In this document: piece after piece, positions 43,987-56,529 of the stretch
How positions within the stretch are numbered: the stretch's first letter is position 1
How the letters are laid out: each line of letters opens with the position of its first letter
Assembly (NCBI RefSeq): GCF_024734075.1
Contig: NZ_CP102850.1
Coordinates: forward strand, 4,774,001 to 4,838,000
Length of the DNA: 64,000 bases
Direction of reading: 5' to 3'
DNA from: Gordonia mangrovi
GTDB taxonomy: Bacteria; Actinomycetota; Actinomycetes; Mycobacteriales; Mycobacteriaceae
Notes under the pieces: model-generated
Told to the model about the DNA's origin: nothing
The model's database searches: none
What the model saw: the letters and a program-made list of their open reading frames with translations, nothing else
Program-made: the position numbers and the translations under genes

Positions 43987-45990
43987 GTGTCCGCTCGCGG
44001 TGGATCCCGTGTGCCCGCACCGCGCAAGCCCATCGGCAAGGTGCTGCCGATGCTCGGTCTCGCACATCTCGACCGCGAGTTCGACTACCTCATCGACGAG
44101 CACCAGGACGAGCTCGCGACTCCGGGCGTGCGCGTGCGGGTGCGATTCTCCGGGCGGCTGATCGACGGATTCCTGCTCGATCGGGTCGACGAGACCGAAC
44201 ACCCCGGCCGGCTCGGCTGGCTGGAACGTGTCGTGTCGGGAGAACCGGTGCTCGACCCGGCGCTCACCCAGGTCTGCCGTGCGGTGGCAGACCGGTACGC
44301 CGGCACCCTGTCGGATGTGCTGCGCCTGGCGGTCCCGCCGCGCCACGCCCGCACCGAACAGGAAGACCCACCGGGTGTCGGGAGCCCGGTGGCGACCATC
44401 CCGGATCTGACCGCGTGGCACTCGTACACCGCGTCCGCATCATTCATCGACCTCTTGGCCGCGGGCCATCCCCGCGCGGTCTGGCAGGCCACCGCCGGCG
44501 AGGACTGGCCGGCCCGCCTGGCCGAACTGGCCGCCGTCACCGCATCCGCGGGACGCGGGTCGCTGATCGTGGTGCCCGATCAGCGTGATCTCGATCGGCT
44601 CGAACAGGCCTGCACACCGCTGTTCGGCGACCGGTGCGTGACATTGGCGGCCGGGCTGGGGCCGACCGCACGCTATCGGCGTTGGCTCGCGGTCCGGCGT
44701 GGTGCGGCCGACGTCGTCCTCGGTACCCGCAGCGCGATCTTCGCGCCCGTCCACGATCTCGGGCTCATCGTGGTGTGGGACGACGGCGACGACAGCCTCA
44801 ACGAGCCCCGCGCACCGTATCCGCATCCCCGGGAGGTCGCGGTCATCCGGTCGCATCAACAACGCAGCGCGCTGGTGATCGGTGGAGTCGCCCGCACCAC
44901 CGAGGCCCAGTCGCTGGTGGCCGCGGGCTGGGCGCACGATCTGCTCGCCGATCGCCCCACCGTCCGGTCGCGAACTGCCCGCGTGCTCGCGTTGAGCGCC
45001 GAGGATCGACGCGTCGCCGGCGACCCCCTGGCGCGGTCGGCCCGCATCCCGGGAGTCGCGTTCGATGCCGCCCGTCGCGCGGTCGCCGCCGACCGCCCGG
45101 TGCTGTTCAGCGTTCCGCGCCGCGGATACATCCCGTCGCTGGCGTGTGCCCGGTGCCGGGCCCACGCCCGATGTCGGGTCTGCCATGGCCCGCTGCAACT
45201 CGACGCCCGTGAGCAGATCTCGTGCCGTTGGTGCGGGCGCGGCGAACCGGCGTTCCGATGCGCGGAATGTGGCGGCACCGAGGTGCGTGCCCTGACCACC
45301 GGGGCCGGACGCACGGCCGAGGAACTCGGCCGGGCCTTCGCCGGAGTGCCGATCACCACCTCGGGCGGATCCAGCGTCACGGCATCGGTACCCGACGGTG
45401 CCCGCATCGTGGTCGCCACGCCGGGTGCCGAACCCGACGCCGACCACGGCTACGGGGCGGCGATCCTGCTCGACACCTGGGCCCAACTCGATCGGGCCGA
45501 TCTACGGGCCGCCGAGGACGCCGTCCGGCACTGGATGTCGGTGGGGTCGATGGTCCGACCACACACCGACGGCGGCACCCTCGTCATCGTCGCGGATGCC
45601 GGACTGTCGCCGGTGCAGGCGGTGATCCGTTGGGACCCGGTGGGTTTCGCCGATGAGGAACTCCGGCAACGGAACGAACTCGGGTTTCCCCCGGCCGTCA
45701 CCATGGCGTCGGTCGACGGCACTCGGGCCACGGTGTCGGCATTCGTCGACGCGGTGGCACTGCCACCGACCGGTGAACTGCTCGGCCCGGTCCCGCTACC
45801 TGCCGGGGTGCGTCCGCCGGCCGGTTCGGGCGACACCTTCGACGGCGCCGTCGAACGCATCCTGCTGCGCGTGCCACGCCGCAACGGCCGGCAATTGAGC
45901 GCAGCGCTGACAGCAGCGCAGATCCACCGCAACACGCAGCACGAGACCGGTCCGATCCGGGTCCAGGTCGACCCGCCTACGATCGGATGA
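43987..45990 (+). CDS. priA: Primosomal protein N' (PriA), helicase motifs degenerate
   Basis: A 667-residue replication-restart protein. The N-terminal 3'-binding domain starts with LPMLGLAHLDREFDYLIDE. The helicase core has lost its key residues: no GxxGxGKT is present where Walker A should be (QATAGEDWPARLAELAAVT), and the DEEH-type box is replaced by VVWDDGDDS. The zinc-binding CARCRAHARCRVCHGPL ... CRWCGRG ... CAEC cluster is intact. This degeneration is known in actinobacterial PriA, which may load replication proteins without unwinding. GTG at 43987 lies 22 nt after metK; GTG at 44011 is an alternative. Confidence 0.9.
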   Translation: MSARGGSRVPAPRKPIGKVLPMLGLAHLDREFDYLIDEHQDELATPGVRVRVRFSGRLIDGFLLDRVDETEHPGRLGWLERVVSGEPVLDPALTQVCRAVADRYAGTLSDVLRLAVPPRHARTEQEDPPGVGSPVATIPDLTAWHSYTASASFIDLLAAGHPRAVWQATAGEDWPARLAELAAVTASAGRGSLIVVPDQRDLDRLEQACTPLFGDRCVTLAAGLGPTARYRRWLAVRRGAADVVLGTRSAIFAPVHDLGLIVVWDDGDDSLNEPRAPYPHPREVAVIRSHQQRSALVIGGVARTTEAQSLVAAGWAHDLLADRPTVRSRTARVLALSAEDRRVAGDPLARSARIPGVAFDAARRAVAADRPVLFSVPRRGYIPSLACARCRAHARCRVCHGPLQLDAREQISCRWCGRGEPAFRCAECGGTEVRALTTGAGRTAEELGRAFAGVPITTSGGSSVTASVPDGARIVVATPGAEPDADHGYGAAILLDTWAQLDRADLRAAEDAVRHWMSVGSMVRPHTDGGTLVIVADAGLSPVQAVIRWDPVGFADEELRQRNELGFPPAVTMASVDGTRATVSAFVDAVALPPTGELLGPVPLPAGVRPPAGSGDTFDGAVERILLRVPRRNGRQLSAALTAAQIHRNTQHETGPIRVQVDPPTIG

Positions 45991-46081
45991 GCGCGGACAA
46001 CGTCGTCGTCCGGCACGAATGCGAGGGCGTCCGCCACCCGGGTGACCTCGACGAACGTCGCGAACGCCGGGAAAGGGTCAC

Positions 46082-47026
46082 ATGAGGGTCGTATTCGCCG
46101 GAACTCCGGAGGTCGCGGTACCGACGCTGCGCCTGCTGCTCGACGCCCCACAACACGAGGTCGTCGGGGTGATCTCGCGTCCCGATGCCGCCGCCGGGCG
46201 CGGCCGCAAGTCGGCCCGATCGCCGGTCGCGACGCTTGCCGACGAGCACGGCATCGAGGTGATCACGCCCCGCCGACTCACCGACGCGGGCGTACTCGAT
46301 CGGCTGCGCTCCTGGCGTCCCGACTGCGGGGCAGTGGTCGCCTACGGTGGGTTGGTACCGCCCGGTCTGTTGACCCTGCCGACACACGGATGGATCAACC
46401 TGCACTTCTCCGTGCTACCGGCGTGGCGTGGGGCCGCACCGGTCCAGCACGCGATCGCCGCCGGCGACGAGGTGACCGGCGCCAGCACGTTCGCGCTCGA
46501 GGAGGGACTCGACACCGGACCCGTCTACGGCGTCATCACCGAGACCATCACCGACTCCGACACCAGCGGAGATCTGCTCGAACGGCTCGCCGGTGCCGGG
46601 GCGCATCTGCTCCTGTCCACCCTCGACGGCATCGAGGACGGATCGCTGACCCCGGTCGCCCAGTCTCCGGCGGGCATCAGTCACGCCCCGAAGGTGGACG
46701 TGGACGACGCACGCATCCGGTGGGATCTGCCCGCGCACATCATCGACCGACGCATCCGGGCACACACCCCCGCTCCCGGCGCCTGGTCGACGCTCGACGG
46801 CGCGCGCATCAAGTTCGGCCCCGTCGAGGTGCTCGCCGGTTCCGGTGGGGAGGCCGAATCCGGCGCTGCCGCAGGTTCGCTGCGAGTGGCGAAGAAGTGG
46901 GTCGACGTCGAGACGGCGACGGGGCCGGTGCGGTTGTCGTGGGTACAACCGCCCGGCAAGAAGGCGATGCCCGCGGCCGACTGGGCGCGCGGCGCGCGAC
47001 TGGCCGACGGGATGGTGCTGGAATGA
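46082..47026 (+). CDS. fmt: Methionyl-tRNA formyltransferase
   Basis: A 314-residue enzyme that formylates initiator Met-tRNA. The N-terminal transferase domain begins [17 protein letters not shown] and has the 10-formyl-THF-binding [20 protein letters not shown] with the catalytic Asn/His. The C-terminal OB domain binds the tRNA. gaaaggg precedes the ATG. Its stop overlaps rsmB by ATGA. Confidence 0.95.
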   Translation: MRVVFAGTPEVAVPTLRLLLDAPQHEVVGVISRPDAAAGRGRKSARSPVATLADEHGIEVITPRRLTDAGVLDRLRSWRPDCGAVVAYGGLVPPGLLTLPTHGWINLHFSVLPAWRGAAPVQHAIAAGDEVTGASTFALEEGLDTGPVYGVITETITDSDTSGDLLERLAGAGAHLLLSTLDGIEDGSLTPVAQSPAGISHAPKVDVDDARIRWDLPAHIIDRRIRAHTPAPGAWSTLDGARIKFGPVEVLAGSGGEAESGAAAGSLRVAKKWVDVETATGPVRLSWVQPPGKKAMPAADWARGARLADGMVLE

Positions 47027-48450
47027 GCGATGCGCATCGGCGTCCCCACGGGGCGCGACGGGATCGGGCGCGATCGGGAGACGGTGGACGGATGAAAAAG
47101 GCGGCGCTGCGCGACAAGCCGGTCGACCCTGCGCGCGAGGCAGCCCGCGACACGCTGCGCGCCGTCCGCGAACGTGACGCGTACGCGAATCTCGTGCTGC
47201 CGAAGATGCTGCGGGAACGACGGGTCACCGGGCGCGACGCCGCCCTGGCCACCGAGCTCACCTACGGTGCCGCTCGTGCGCAGGGACTGCTCGACGCTGT
47301 CATCAGCGCGGCGGCGAACCGACCGGTCGACGAGATCGACGGGGCGGTGCTCGATGTGCTGCGCCTGGGCACATATCAGCTGCTGCGCACCCGAATCGGT
47401 TCCCACGCGGCGGTATCGACCTCGGTGGACCTCATCCGCTCCGAGATGGGGATGGGGCCGGCCGGTTTCGTCAACGCGGTACTGCGCAAGGTCTCACAAC
47501 GGGACGAGGACCTGTGGATCGACGACCTCGCCCCGTCGATGGCCGACGATCTCGTCGGTAACCTCGCCTTCCGCTATGCCCACCCGCGATGGATCGCCGA
47601 GGTGTTCTCCGATGCGCTCGGTGGTTCGGCAGGGCAACTGCAGGCCGCGCTGGCCGCAGACGACGAACGGCCGCCCGTGCATCTGGTGGCCCGACCCGGC
47701 CTGATCACGGCCGAAGAACTCGCGCTCGTCAGCGGTGGCGAGGTGGGCCGGTACTCGCCGTACTGCGTGTACCTGCCCGGCGGCGATCCCGGTGAGCTGG
47801 ACGCGATCCGCGACGGTTACGCCGGAGTGCAGGACGAGGGCAGCCAGCTGGTGGGACGGGCGCTGACCGTCGTCGAGGTCGCCGACGACACCGGCCGGTG
47901 GCTGGACATGTGCGCCGGTCCCGGCGGCAAGGCGGCACTCGTCGCGGCGATCGCCGACATCGACGGTGCCCATCTCGACGCGGTGGAGGTGTCCGAGCAC
48001 CGGGCCGATCTCATCCGCAAGGTCGTGCGGGATCTGCCCGTCGACGTGCATGTGGCCGATGCCCGATCGGCCGGGCTGACTCCGGGATTCGATCGGATCC
48101 TGCTCGATGCGCCGTGCAGTGGTCTCGGCTCACTGCGCCGACGACCCGAGGCGCGGTGGCGCCGCGGACCCGATGACCTTCCCGGACTGGTCACGTTGCA
48201 GCGTCAATTGCTCACCGAGGCCGTGCGATTGCTGCGTCCGGGCGGCGTCGTCGTGTACTCGACCTGCTCGCCGCACCCGGACGAGACCGTCGGGGTGGTC
48301 GCCGCCGTCCTCGCCGATCATCCCGAGGTCGAGCAGATCGACGCCCGGTCGCTGGTGCCCGCCGACCATCTCGGCGACGGCCCCCACGTCCAGCTGTGGC
48401 CGCACATCCATGGCACCGATGCGATGTTCCTGGCCGCGCTGCGACGCTGA
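47023..48450 (+). CDS. rsmB: 16S rRNA (cytosine-967 C5) methyltransferase family (RsmB/Sun)
   Basis: A 475-residue SAM-dependent RNA m5C methylase. The N-terminal NusB-like RNA-binding domain (about 30-170) is followed by the Rossmann domain with [17 protein letters not shown]. The two motif cysteines are [17 protein letters not shown] and [15 protein letters not shown] at 47023 overlaps the fmt stop. A GC hairpin begins 5 nt after the stop. Confidence 0.93.
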   Translation: MSDAHRRPHGARRDRARSGDGGRMKKAALRDKPVDPAREAARDTLRAVRERDAYANLVLPKMLRERRVTGRDAALATELTYGAARAQGLLDAVISAAANRPVDEIDGAVLDVLRLGTYQLLRTRIGSHAAVSTSVDLIRSEMGMGPAGFVNAVLRKVSQRDEDLWIDDLAPSMADDLVGNLAFRYAHPRWIAEVFSDALGGSAGQLQAALAADDERPPVHLVARPGLITAEELALVSGGEVGRYSPYCVYLPGGDPGELDAIRDGYAGVQDEGSQLVGRALTVVEVADDTGRWLDMCAGPGGKAALVAAIADIDGAHLDAVEVSEHRADLIRKVVRDLPVDVHVADARSAGLTPGFDRILLDAPCSGLGSLRRRPEARWRRGPDDLPGLVTLQRQLLTEAVRLLRPGGVVVYSTCSPHPDETVGVVAAVLADHPEVEQIDARSLVPADHLGDGPHVQLWPHIHGTDAMFLAALRR

Positions 48451-48455
48451 GAGTC

Positions 48456-48474
48456 GGCGCCGCCGGGCGGCGCC
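48456..48474 (+). terminator. GC hairpin after rsmB
   Basis: ggcgccg (48456-48462) and cggcgcc (48468-48474) form a perfect 7-bp stem with a 5-nt loop, just after the rsmB stop and just before a TACAAT hexamer. It may separate rsmB from rpe transcription; there is no T-tract. Confidence 0.4.
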
Positions 48475-48475
48475 C

Positions 48476-48481
48476 TACAAT
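48476..48481 (+). promoter_or_regulatory. Candidate -10 of rpe (possibly leaderless)
   Basis: TACAAT is the closest to the sigma-70 -10 consensus in the window, and the rpe ATG at 48490 begins 8 nt later. No Shine-Dalgarno is present. The -35 region is weak. Confidence 0.45.
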
Positions 48482-48489
48482 CGGTGCTC

Positions 48490-49188
48490 ATGTGTGCCAC
48501 CGGTACCCCGATGATCGCCCCCTCCATCCTGTCTGCGGATTTCGCCAACCTCGCCGCCGAGGCCCAGGCGGTCGCCGGGCCGGGCGCCGGTCGCGCCGAC
48601 TGGCTGCACGTGGACGTGATGGACGCCCACTTCGTGCCCAACCTCACGCTGGGCCTGCCCGTGGTGGAGAGCCTGCTCAAGGCCACCGACATCCCACTCG
48701 ACTGCCATCTGATGATCGAGAACCCGGAGCGTTGGGCGCCGCCGTACGCGGAGGCCGGTGCCTACAACGTGACCTTCCACGCCGAGGCGACCGACGACCC
48801 GCTCGCGGTGGCCCGCGACATCCGCGCGGCCGGCGCCAAGGCAGGTCTGAGTGTCAAACCGGGGACGGCGCTCGAGCCGTACCTGCAGATCATCCGCGAC
48901 TTCGACACGTTGCTCATCATGAGTGTGGAACCCGGCTTCGGTGGACAGAAGTTCATGCCCGAGGTGCTCGCCAAGGCACGCACCATCCGGGAGGTGATCG
49001 ACGCCCAGGACCTGCGCCTGCTCGTCGAGATCGACGGCGGGATCAACGCCGACACGATCGAGCAGGCCGCCGAGGCGGGCATCGACTGCTTCGTCGCCGG
49101 CTCGGCGGTCTACGGCGCCGACGATCCCGGCTCGGCGGTGGCGGCGCTCCGTGACCAGGCGGCCGCGGCGCGCACCGCGAGTGCCTGA
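48490..49188 (+). CDS. rpe: Ribulose-phosphate 3-epimerase
   Basis: A 232-residue TIM-barrel enzyme interconverting ribulose 5-phosphate and xylulose 5-phosphate. [13 protein letters not shown], the metal-site [41 protein letters not shown] and [11 protein letters not shown] are all conserved. Starts at GTG 48484, ATG 48490 or ATG 48511 are possible; 48490 is chosen because of the adjacent TACAAT. It supplies ribulose 5-phosphate, a precursor of riboflavin made by the genes downstream. Confidence 0.93.
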   Translation: MCATGTPMIAPSILSADFANLAAEAQAVAGPGAGRADWLHVDVMDAHFVPNLTLGLPVVESLLKATDIPLDCHLMIENPERWAPPYAEAGAYNVTFHAEATDDPLAVARDIRAAGAKAGLSVKPGTALEPYLQIIRDFDTLLIMSVEPGFGGQKFMPEVLAKARTIREVIDAQDLRLLVEIDGGINADTIEQAAEAGIDCFVAGSAVYGADDPGSAVAALRDQAAAARTASA

Positions 49189-50218
49189 CGTCGTGTCCGG
49201 CGATCGTCGGCCGATCGGCGTCGACATGGCGCGGGCGATGCGACTGGCGATCGACGAATCGGCGGCCGCCCAGGGGTTCAGTTCGCCGAATCCGCCGGTC
49301 GGCGCGGTCATCGTGTCCCCCGACGGCGACATCGTCGGACGTGGCCACACCCAACCCCCCGGCGGGCTGCACGCGGAGGTGATGGCGCTGCGCGCGGCCG
49401 GTGCCGACGCGGTCGGCGCCACCGCGGTGGTCACGCTGGAGCCCTGCGATCACACCGGACGCACCGGGCCCTGCACCGCCGCGCTGATCGATGCGGGCAT
49501 CACCACGGTCTGCTTCGCGGTCGAGGATCCCAACCCGGCCGCCGCCGGCGGGGCCACCACTTTGCGCTCGGCGGGTCTCACCGTGGTCGACGGCGTCGAG
49601 CGTGCCGCCGCCGAGTCGGGACCGTTGCGGGCGTGGCTGTTTCGGCAACGCCACGGTCGACCTCTGGTCACCGTCAAACTTGCCTCCACCATCGACGGTC
49701 GGATCGCTGCGCCGGACAAGACGAGTCGCTGGATCACGGGGCCGCAGAGTCGATCGCGTGTGCACCGCCAGCGCGCGCTGCTCGACGCCATCGTCGTCGG
49801 GACCGGCACAGTGCTCGCCGACGACCCGGCGCTGACGGCCCGCACCGACGACGGAGACCTGCGTCCGCACCAGCCGAGCCGAGTCGTGATGGGCCACCGC
49901 GCCATCCCGCCCGGTGCGCGGGTGGCCGACGGCACCGCGCCGCTGCAGCACATCCGCAGCCACGACCCGGCGGCCGTGCTCGACGCGCTCGACGAAGCGC
50001 TGTGGGTGCTGGTGGAGGGCGGTCCGTCGATCATCGGCGCATTCCTCGCGGCCGGACTCGTCGACGAGATCGACGCCTATCTGGCCCCCATGGTGCTCGG
50101 AGCGGGCGCCGCCTCGGTGGACATACCCCAGATCACCACGCTGACCGACGCGCACCGGTTCACGCTCACCGCGGTCGACGCGCTCGGCGACGACGTGCTG
50201 CTGCGGCTGTCCCGCTGA
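49181..50218 (+). CDS. ribD: Bifunctional diaminohydroxyphosphoribosylaminopyrimidine deaminase / reductase
   Basis: A 345-residue fusion for the second and third riboflavin steps. The N-terminal zinc deaminase (about 10-150) has [10 protein letters not shown] and [12 protein letters not shown]. The C-terminal NADPH reductase has [26 protein letters not shown] and the late [11 protein letters not shown]. The start is uncertain: GTG 49181 (8-nt overlap with rpe), GTG 49193 or ATG 49226. It lies upstream of, not behind, the FMN riboswitch. Confidence 0.92.
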   Translation: MPDVVSGDRRPIGVDMARAMRLAIDESAAAQGFSSPNPPVGAVIVSPDGDIVGRGHTQPPGGLHAEVMALRAAGADAVGATAVVTLEPCDHTGRTGPCTAALIDAGITTVCFAVEDPNPAAAGGATTLRSAGLTVVDGVERAAAESGPLRAWLFRQRHGRPLVTVKLASTIDGRIAAPDKTSRWITGPQSRSRVHRQRALLDAIVVGTGTVLADDPALTARTDDGDLRPHQPSRVVMGHRAIPPGARVADGTAPLQHIRSHDPAAVLDALDEALWVLVEGGPSIIGAFLAAGLVDEIDAYLAPMVLGAGAASVDIPQITTLTDAHRFTLTAVDALGDDVLLRLSR

Positions 50219-50304
50219 GATCCCACCGTCGCCGCGATCCGTCGACGTGGTCGAGCTCTCACCATCCGGAGGGGCACCCGGTGCCGTCGCGGGTGCGTGC
50301 GTGC

Positions 50305-50310
50305 TAATTT
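50305..50310 (+). promoter_or_regulatory. Candidate -10 for the FMN-riboswitch transcript
   Basis: TAATTT lies 10 nt before the riboswitch P1 stem, which suits a transcript that begins with the aptamer and carries ribE-ribBA-ribH. Confidence 0.45.
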
Positions 50311-50319
50311 CGATGACAG

Positions 50320-50472
50320 AGTTCTCGGGGCGGGGTGAGATTCCCCACCGGCGGTGATGGCGTACTCACACACCCGTGAGGAAGCCGAGCCCGCGAGCGC
50401 CTGCCACCGGCAGGGACAGCAGATCCGGTGTGAATCCGGAGCCGACGGTCATAGTCCGGATGTGAGAGAACC
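50320..50472 (+). promoter_or_regulatory. FMN riboswitch (RFN element)
   Basis: All conserved blocks are present: ctcggggcggggtgagattc, ccaccggcggtgatgg, gaagccgagcccgcgagcg, gatccggtgtgaatccggag, ccgacggtcatagtccgga and a closing gtgagagaac. P1 is gttctc (50321-50326) with gagaac (50466-50471). It lies between ribD and ribE. Downstream pairings suggest translational control of ribE. Confidence 0.95.
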
Positions 50473-50494
50473 GGGTGGGCCATGGCCTGCCCTC

Positions 50495-50534
50495 CTTCTC
50501 ACATCGCCGTATGCGCCGAGCGAGTTGTGAGGAG
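50495..50534 (+). promoter_or_regulatory. Shine-Dalgarno sequestering hairpin of ribE
   Basis: 50495-50503 (cttctcaca) can pair over nine positions (one G-U) with 50526-50534 (tgtgaggag), which contains the ribE Shine-Dalgarno gaggag. 50496-50503 can instead pair with 50461-50468 (tgtgagag), whose end is part of P1. The two pairings exclude each other, which suits an FMN-controlled switch. This is a hand-drawn model. Confidence 0.6.
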
Positions 50535-50542
50535 TGCGCACC

Positions 50543-51232
50543 GTGTTCACCGGTATCGTCGAGGAGCTCGGCACGATCGTCCGACGTGACGATCTGACCG
50601 ACGCGGCCCGACTCACCGTTCGTGGCCCCCTGGTGACCAGTGATGCCGGGTTCGGCGACTCCATCGCGGTCAACGGCGTATGCCTGACCGTCGTGGAACA
50701 CGGGCCCGATGAGTTCACCGTCGATGTGATGGCCGAAACCCTGCAGCGCAGTTCCCTCGCCGACCTGACAGCCGGAAGCCGGGTCAACCTCGAACGCGCG
50801 ATGGCCGCCGGTGGACGCTTCGGCGGTCACATCGTGCAGGGCCATGTCGACGGGGTGGGGCGAATCCTGGCGGTGACCCCCTCGGAGAACTGGACCGTCG
50901 TGCGGATCGCGGTGCCTCCGCGGCTCGAGCGCTACATCGTCGAGAAGGGGTCGATCACCGTCGACGGTGTCTCGCTGACCGTCTCGGCGATCTCCGGGTC
51001 CACGGCGATCCCGGGCACCGCAGGAGAGGTCTGGTTCGAGATCTCACTGATCCCCACCACCTTGCACGAGACCAATCTCGGGGCGGCAGGTGTCGGTACC
51101 CCGGTGAATCTCGAGGTCGATGTGATCGCCAAGTACGTCGAACGTCTCCATCCCGCCCTGCGGGAGGCGCACTCGCCGCCGGGTGAACCGGTGGGCGACA
51201 GTGGTGGACGCGACGGATCGGCGGCGGAGTAG
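50543..51232 (+). CDS. ribE: Riboflavin synthase alpha chain
   Basis: A 229-residue enzyme that dismutates two lumazines to riboflavin. It consists of two lumazine-binding barrels: [12 protein letters not shown] ... VNGVCLTVV, then [13 protein letters not shown] ... [12 protein letters not shown] at 50543 is 8 nt after gaggag and gives the canonical [10 protein letters not shown] start; the frame at 50534 is rejected. Expression is likely FMN-repressed through the riboswitch. Also called ribC in some genomes. Confidence 0.95.
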   Translation: MFTGIVEELGTIVRRDDLTDAARLTVRGPLVTSDAGFGDSIAVNGVCLTVVEHGPDEFTVDVMAETLQRSSLADLTAGSRVNLERAMAAGGRFGGHIVQGHVDGVGRILAVTPSENWTVVRIAVPPRLERYIVEKGSITVDGVSLTVSAISGSTAIPGTAGEVWFEISLIPTTLHETNLGAAGVGTPVNLEVDVIAKYVERLHPALREAHSPPGEPVGDSGGRDGSAAE

Positions 51233-51234
51233 AC

Positions 51235-53536
<2,302 letters not shown>

Positions 53537-53544
53537 TCACCGAT

Positions 53545-53550
53545 TAGCCT
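53545..53550 (+). promoter_or_regulatory. Candidate -10 of uvrC (leaderless)
   Basis: TAGCCT is followed by seven bases and then the uvrC GTG. No Shine-Dalgarno precedes the start, so a leaderless mRNA beginning at GTG is likely. Confidence 0.45.
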
Positions 53551-53557
53551 GGACTGT

Positions 53558-55603
53558 GTGGCAGACCCGTCAACCTATCGTCCCGCCGCGGGCAGCATCC
53601 CGACCGAACCCGGGGTCTACAAATTCCGTGACGCACACGGCCGGGTCATCTACGTCGGCAAGGCCAAGAACCTGCGGTCGCGCCTGACGTCATATTTCGC
53701 GGACCTGGCCGGGCTGCATCCCCGCACCCGCCAGATGGTGACCACCGCCGCGGCGGTCGAGTGGACCGTGGTGGGCACCGAGGTGGAGGCCCTGCAACTC
53801 GAATACAACTGGATCAAGGAATTCGACCCCCGATTCAACGTCCGCTACCGCGATGACAAGAGCTACCCGGTGCTCGCGGTGACCCTCAACGAGGAGTATC
53901 CGCGGCTGTTCGTCTACCGCGGGCCCCGGCGGCGGGGAGTCCGCTACTTCGGCCCCTACTCGCATGCCTGGGCCATTCGAGAGACCGTCGACCTGTTGAC
54001 CCGGGTCTTCCCGGCCCGCACCTGCTCGACCGGCGTCTTCAAGAGGCACCGACAGATCGACCGGCCCTGTCTGCTCGGCTACATCGACAAGTGTGCGGCA
54101 CCGTGTGTCGGGCGGGTCACCGCCGAGGAGCACCGAGAGATCGTGGACGACTTCTGCGACTTCCTGGCCGGCCGCACCGATCAGATGATCCGCCGGCTCG
54201 AGCGCGAGATGAACACGGCCGCCGAGGAACTCGATTTCGAGCGGGCCGCCAGGCTGCGCGACGATGTGGGTGCCATGCGGCGCGCGATGGAGAAGCAGGC
54301 AGTGGTGCTCGGCGATGGCACCGACGCCGATGTGGTCGGCATGACCGGGGATCAACTCGAGGTGTCGGTGCAGGTCTTCCATGTTCGCGACGGCCGGGTC
54401 CGCGGTCAACGGGGCTGGGTGGTCGAGCGGTCCGACGACGATTCGGTGGGCGAGGAGGTCGCCGGGTTCCTCACCCAGTTCTACGGCGCGCAGGTCGACC
54501 TCGATGCCACCGTGCAGATCGACGACGACCGCGCGCACGGCGAGTCGATCCCGCGTGAGGTGCTGGTCCCGGCACTGCCCGATGATCACGCGGACCTACA
54601 GCAGTGGCTGTCGGATCTGCGGGGGAGTCGGGTCGCGCTGCGCGTTCCGCAACGCGGCGACAAGAAGGCGTTGTTCGACACGGTGACCCGCAACTCCGCC
54701 GAGGCACTGGCCCAGCACAAGCTGCGCCGGGCCGGCGACCTGACGACGCGTTCGGCGGCGCTGACCGAACTGCAGGAGACACTCGGCCTCGATCAGGCGC
54801 CGCTGCGGATCGAATGTGTGGACATCTCACACGTACAGGGCACCGACGTGGTGGCGTCGCTGGTGGTGTTCGAAGACGGTCTCGCCCGCAAATCCGACTA
54901 CCGGCACTACTCGATCCGGCACGCCGCCGGCGACGGCCGCTCCGATGACGTCGCCTCGATCGCCGAGGTGACCCGACGTCGCTTCCTGCGGCACCGGCAG
55001 GATCAGAAGAGCCCGATCACTTCCGCCGTGGACCCCGATACCGGTCGCGCCCGCAAGTTCGCATACCCACCAAACCTTTTCGTGGTCGACGGCGGCGCGC
55101 CACAGGCACACGCCGCCGCCACGGTGCTCGACGAGCTGGGCGTGACCGACGTCGCGGTCGTCGGACTGGCCAAACGGCTGGAAGAGGTGTGGATTCCGGG
55201 TGATGATGAACCGGTGATCCTGCCGCGGACGAGCGAGGCGCTGTTCTTGCTGCAACGAGTCCGGGACGAGGCGCACCGCTTCGCGATCACCTTCCATCGC
55301 AGCAAGCGGAGCAAGCGGATGACCGAATCCGTGCTCGACGGCGTGCCCGGGCTAGGTCGAACCCGTCGCACGGCGCTCGTCACCCATTTCGGGTCGGTCG
55401 CCCGGCTGCGCGAGGCGTCCCTGGAGGAGATCTCGGCTGTCCCCGGCATCGGGATGGCGACCGCACGCGCCGTCCGCGACGCACTGGCCGACGACTCGGC
55501 GCCCGACCCCGCACCATCGGACCTCGCCGTCGGCGCGCCCGTCGGTCCGACACCCGCCGGTCCCGGGTCCGACGACCGAACGAGTGGAGGAGAAGACCGG
55601 TGA
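53558..55603 (+). CDS. uvrC: Excinuclease ABC subunit C
   Basis: A 681-residue repair nuclease that makes both incisions with UvrB. The GIY-YIG domain is [24 protein letters not shown] UvrB-binding helix pair lies around residues 205-245 ([15 protein letters not shown]). The RNase H-like 5' nuclease core and a C-terminal double helix-hairpin-helix ([34 protein letters not shown]) follow. GTG start, no Shine-Dalgarno. It heads uvrC-rapZ-yvcK. Confidence 0.96.
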   Translation: MADPSTYRPAAGSIPTEPGVYKFRDAHGRVIYVGKAKNLRSRLTSYFADLAGLHPRTRQMVTTAAAVEWTVVGTEVEALQLEYNWIKEFDPRFNVRYRDDKSYPVLAVTLNEEYPRLFVYRGPRRRGVRYFGPYSHAWAIRETVDLLTRVFPARTCSTGVFKRHRQIDRPCLLGYIDKCAAPCVGRVTAEEHREIVDDFCDFLAGRTDQMIRRLEREMNTAAEELDFERAARLRDDVGAMRRAMEKQAVVLGDGTDADVVGMTGDQLEVSVQVFHVRDGRVRGQRGWVVERSDDDSVGEEVAGFLTQFYGAQVDLDATVQIDDDRAHGESIPREVLVPALPDDHADLQQWLSDLRGSRVALRVPQRGDKKALFDTVTRNSAEALAQHKLRRAGDLTTRSAALTELQETLGLDQAPLRIECVDISHVQGTDVVASLVVFEDGLARKSDYRHYSIRHAAGDGRSDDVASIAEVTRRRFLRHRQDQKSPITSAVDPDTGRARKFAYPPNLFVVDGGAPQAHAAATVLDELGVTDVAVVGLAKRLEEVWIPGDDEPVILPRTSEALFLLQRVRDEAHRFAITFHRSKRSKRMTESVLDGVPGLGRTRRTALVTHFGSVARLREASLEEISAVPGIGMATARAVRDALADDSAPDPAPSDLAVGAPVGPTPAGPGSDDRTSGGEDR

Positions 55604-56529
55604 TCGACCGACCTGATGCCGAACCGACCGCCGAGACCGGCGCCGCGGCCGACCTCACCGTGCTGTTCGTCGCCGGTATGTCCGGGGCCGGCCGTTCCAC
55701 CGCCGCGAATGTGCTCGAGGACGACGGATGGTATGTCGCCGACAACGTCCCACCATCGCTGATCGCGACGATGGTGGAGATGGTGCGCGAGAGCGACCCC
55801 GACATCGCGCGCCTGGCGATGGTGATCCGTGCGTCCGACGACGAGATCGGCGGCCAACTCGACGATCTCCGCAAGTCGCTGGAATCGTCGGGTGCGCGTA
55901 CCAAGGTGCTCTTCCTCGACGCCAGCGACCATGTTCTGGTGCGTCGCTTCGAACAGGTGCGGCGACGGCATCCCCTGCAGGGGCGCGAGACACTTGTCGA
56001 CGGTATCGCCCGCGAGCGTGCCATTCTGGCGCCGATCAAGAACTCCGCCGACCTCGTCGTCGAGACGTCGGCGCTGACCGCGGCGAAGCTGCGCGAGGTG
56101 GTGGAGGGCGTGTACCCGCACGACACCGACAACCGGCTCAGCGTTGCCGTGCAATCGTTCGGATTCAAGTACGGTCTGCCGATCGACTCCGACTACGTCG
56201 CCGACGTCCGGTTTCTGCCGAATCCGTACTGGATCGCCGACCTGCGCGCCCAGAACGGTCGCGACGAGGAGGTCCGCGAGTATGTGCTCGGACAGGACGG
56301 CGCCGGGCGGTTCGTGGACCTGCATCTGCAGACCGTCGCGGTCGTGGCCCCCGGGTATCTGCGGGAAGGCAAGCGCTACATGACGATCAGCATCGGCTGC
56401 ACCGGCGGCAAACATCGCAGTGTGGCGATCTCCGAGGAAGTCGGCCGCAGACTCGCCGCGGTGACCGACGAGCAGGGTGTGCCCTGCTACGACGTTCGGG
56501 TGATCCATCGCGATCTGGGGCGCGAATGA
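55600..56529 (+). CDS. rapZ: RapZ family nucleotide-binding protein (YvcJ/Rv1421)
   Basis: A 309-residue P-loop ATP/GTPase. Walker A is [38 protein letters not shown] and the C-terminal [11 protein letters not shown] complete the family signature. In E. coli RapZ is an RNase adaptor for GlmZ; in Gram-positives its partner RNA is unknown. GTG overlaps the uvrC stop and has ggaggag upstream. It is followed by yvcK and whiA, the conserved rapZ-yvcK-whiA cluster. Confidence 0.94.
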   Translation: MIDRPDAEPTAETGAAADLTVLFVAGMSGAGRSTAANVLEDDGWYVADNVPPSLIATMVEMVRESDPDIARLAMVIRASDDEIGGQLDDLRKSLESSGARTKVLFLDASDHVLVRRFEQVRRRHPLQGRETLVDGIARERAILAPIKNSADLVVETSALTAAKLREVVEGVYPHDTDNRLSVAVQSFGFKYGLPIDSDYVADVRFLPNPYWIADLRAQNGRDEEVREYVLGQDGAGRFVDLHLQTVAVVAPGYLREGKRYMTISIGCTGGKHRSVAISEEVGRRLAAVTDEQGVPCYDVRVIHRDLGRE

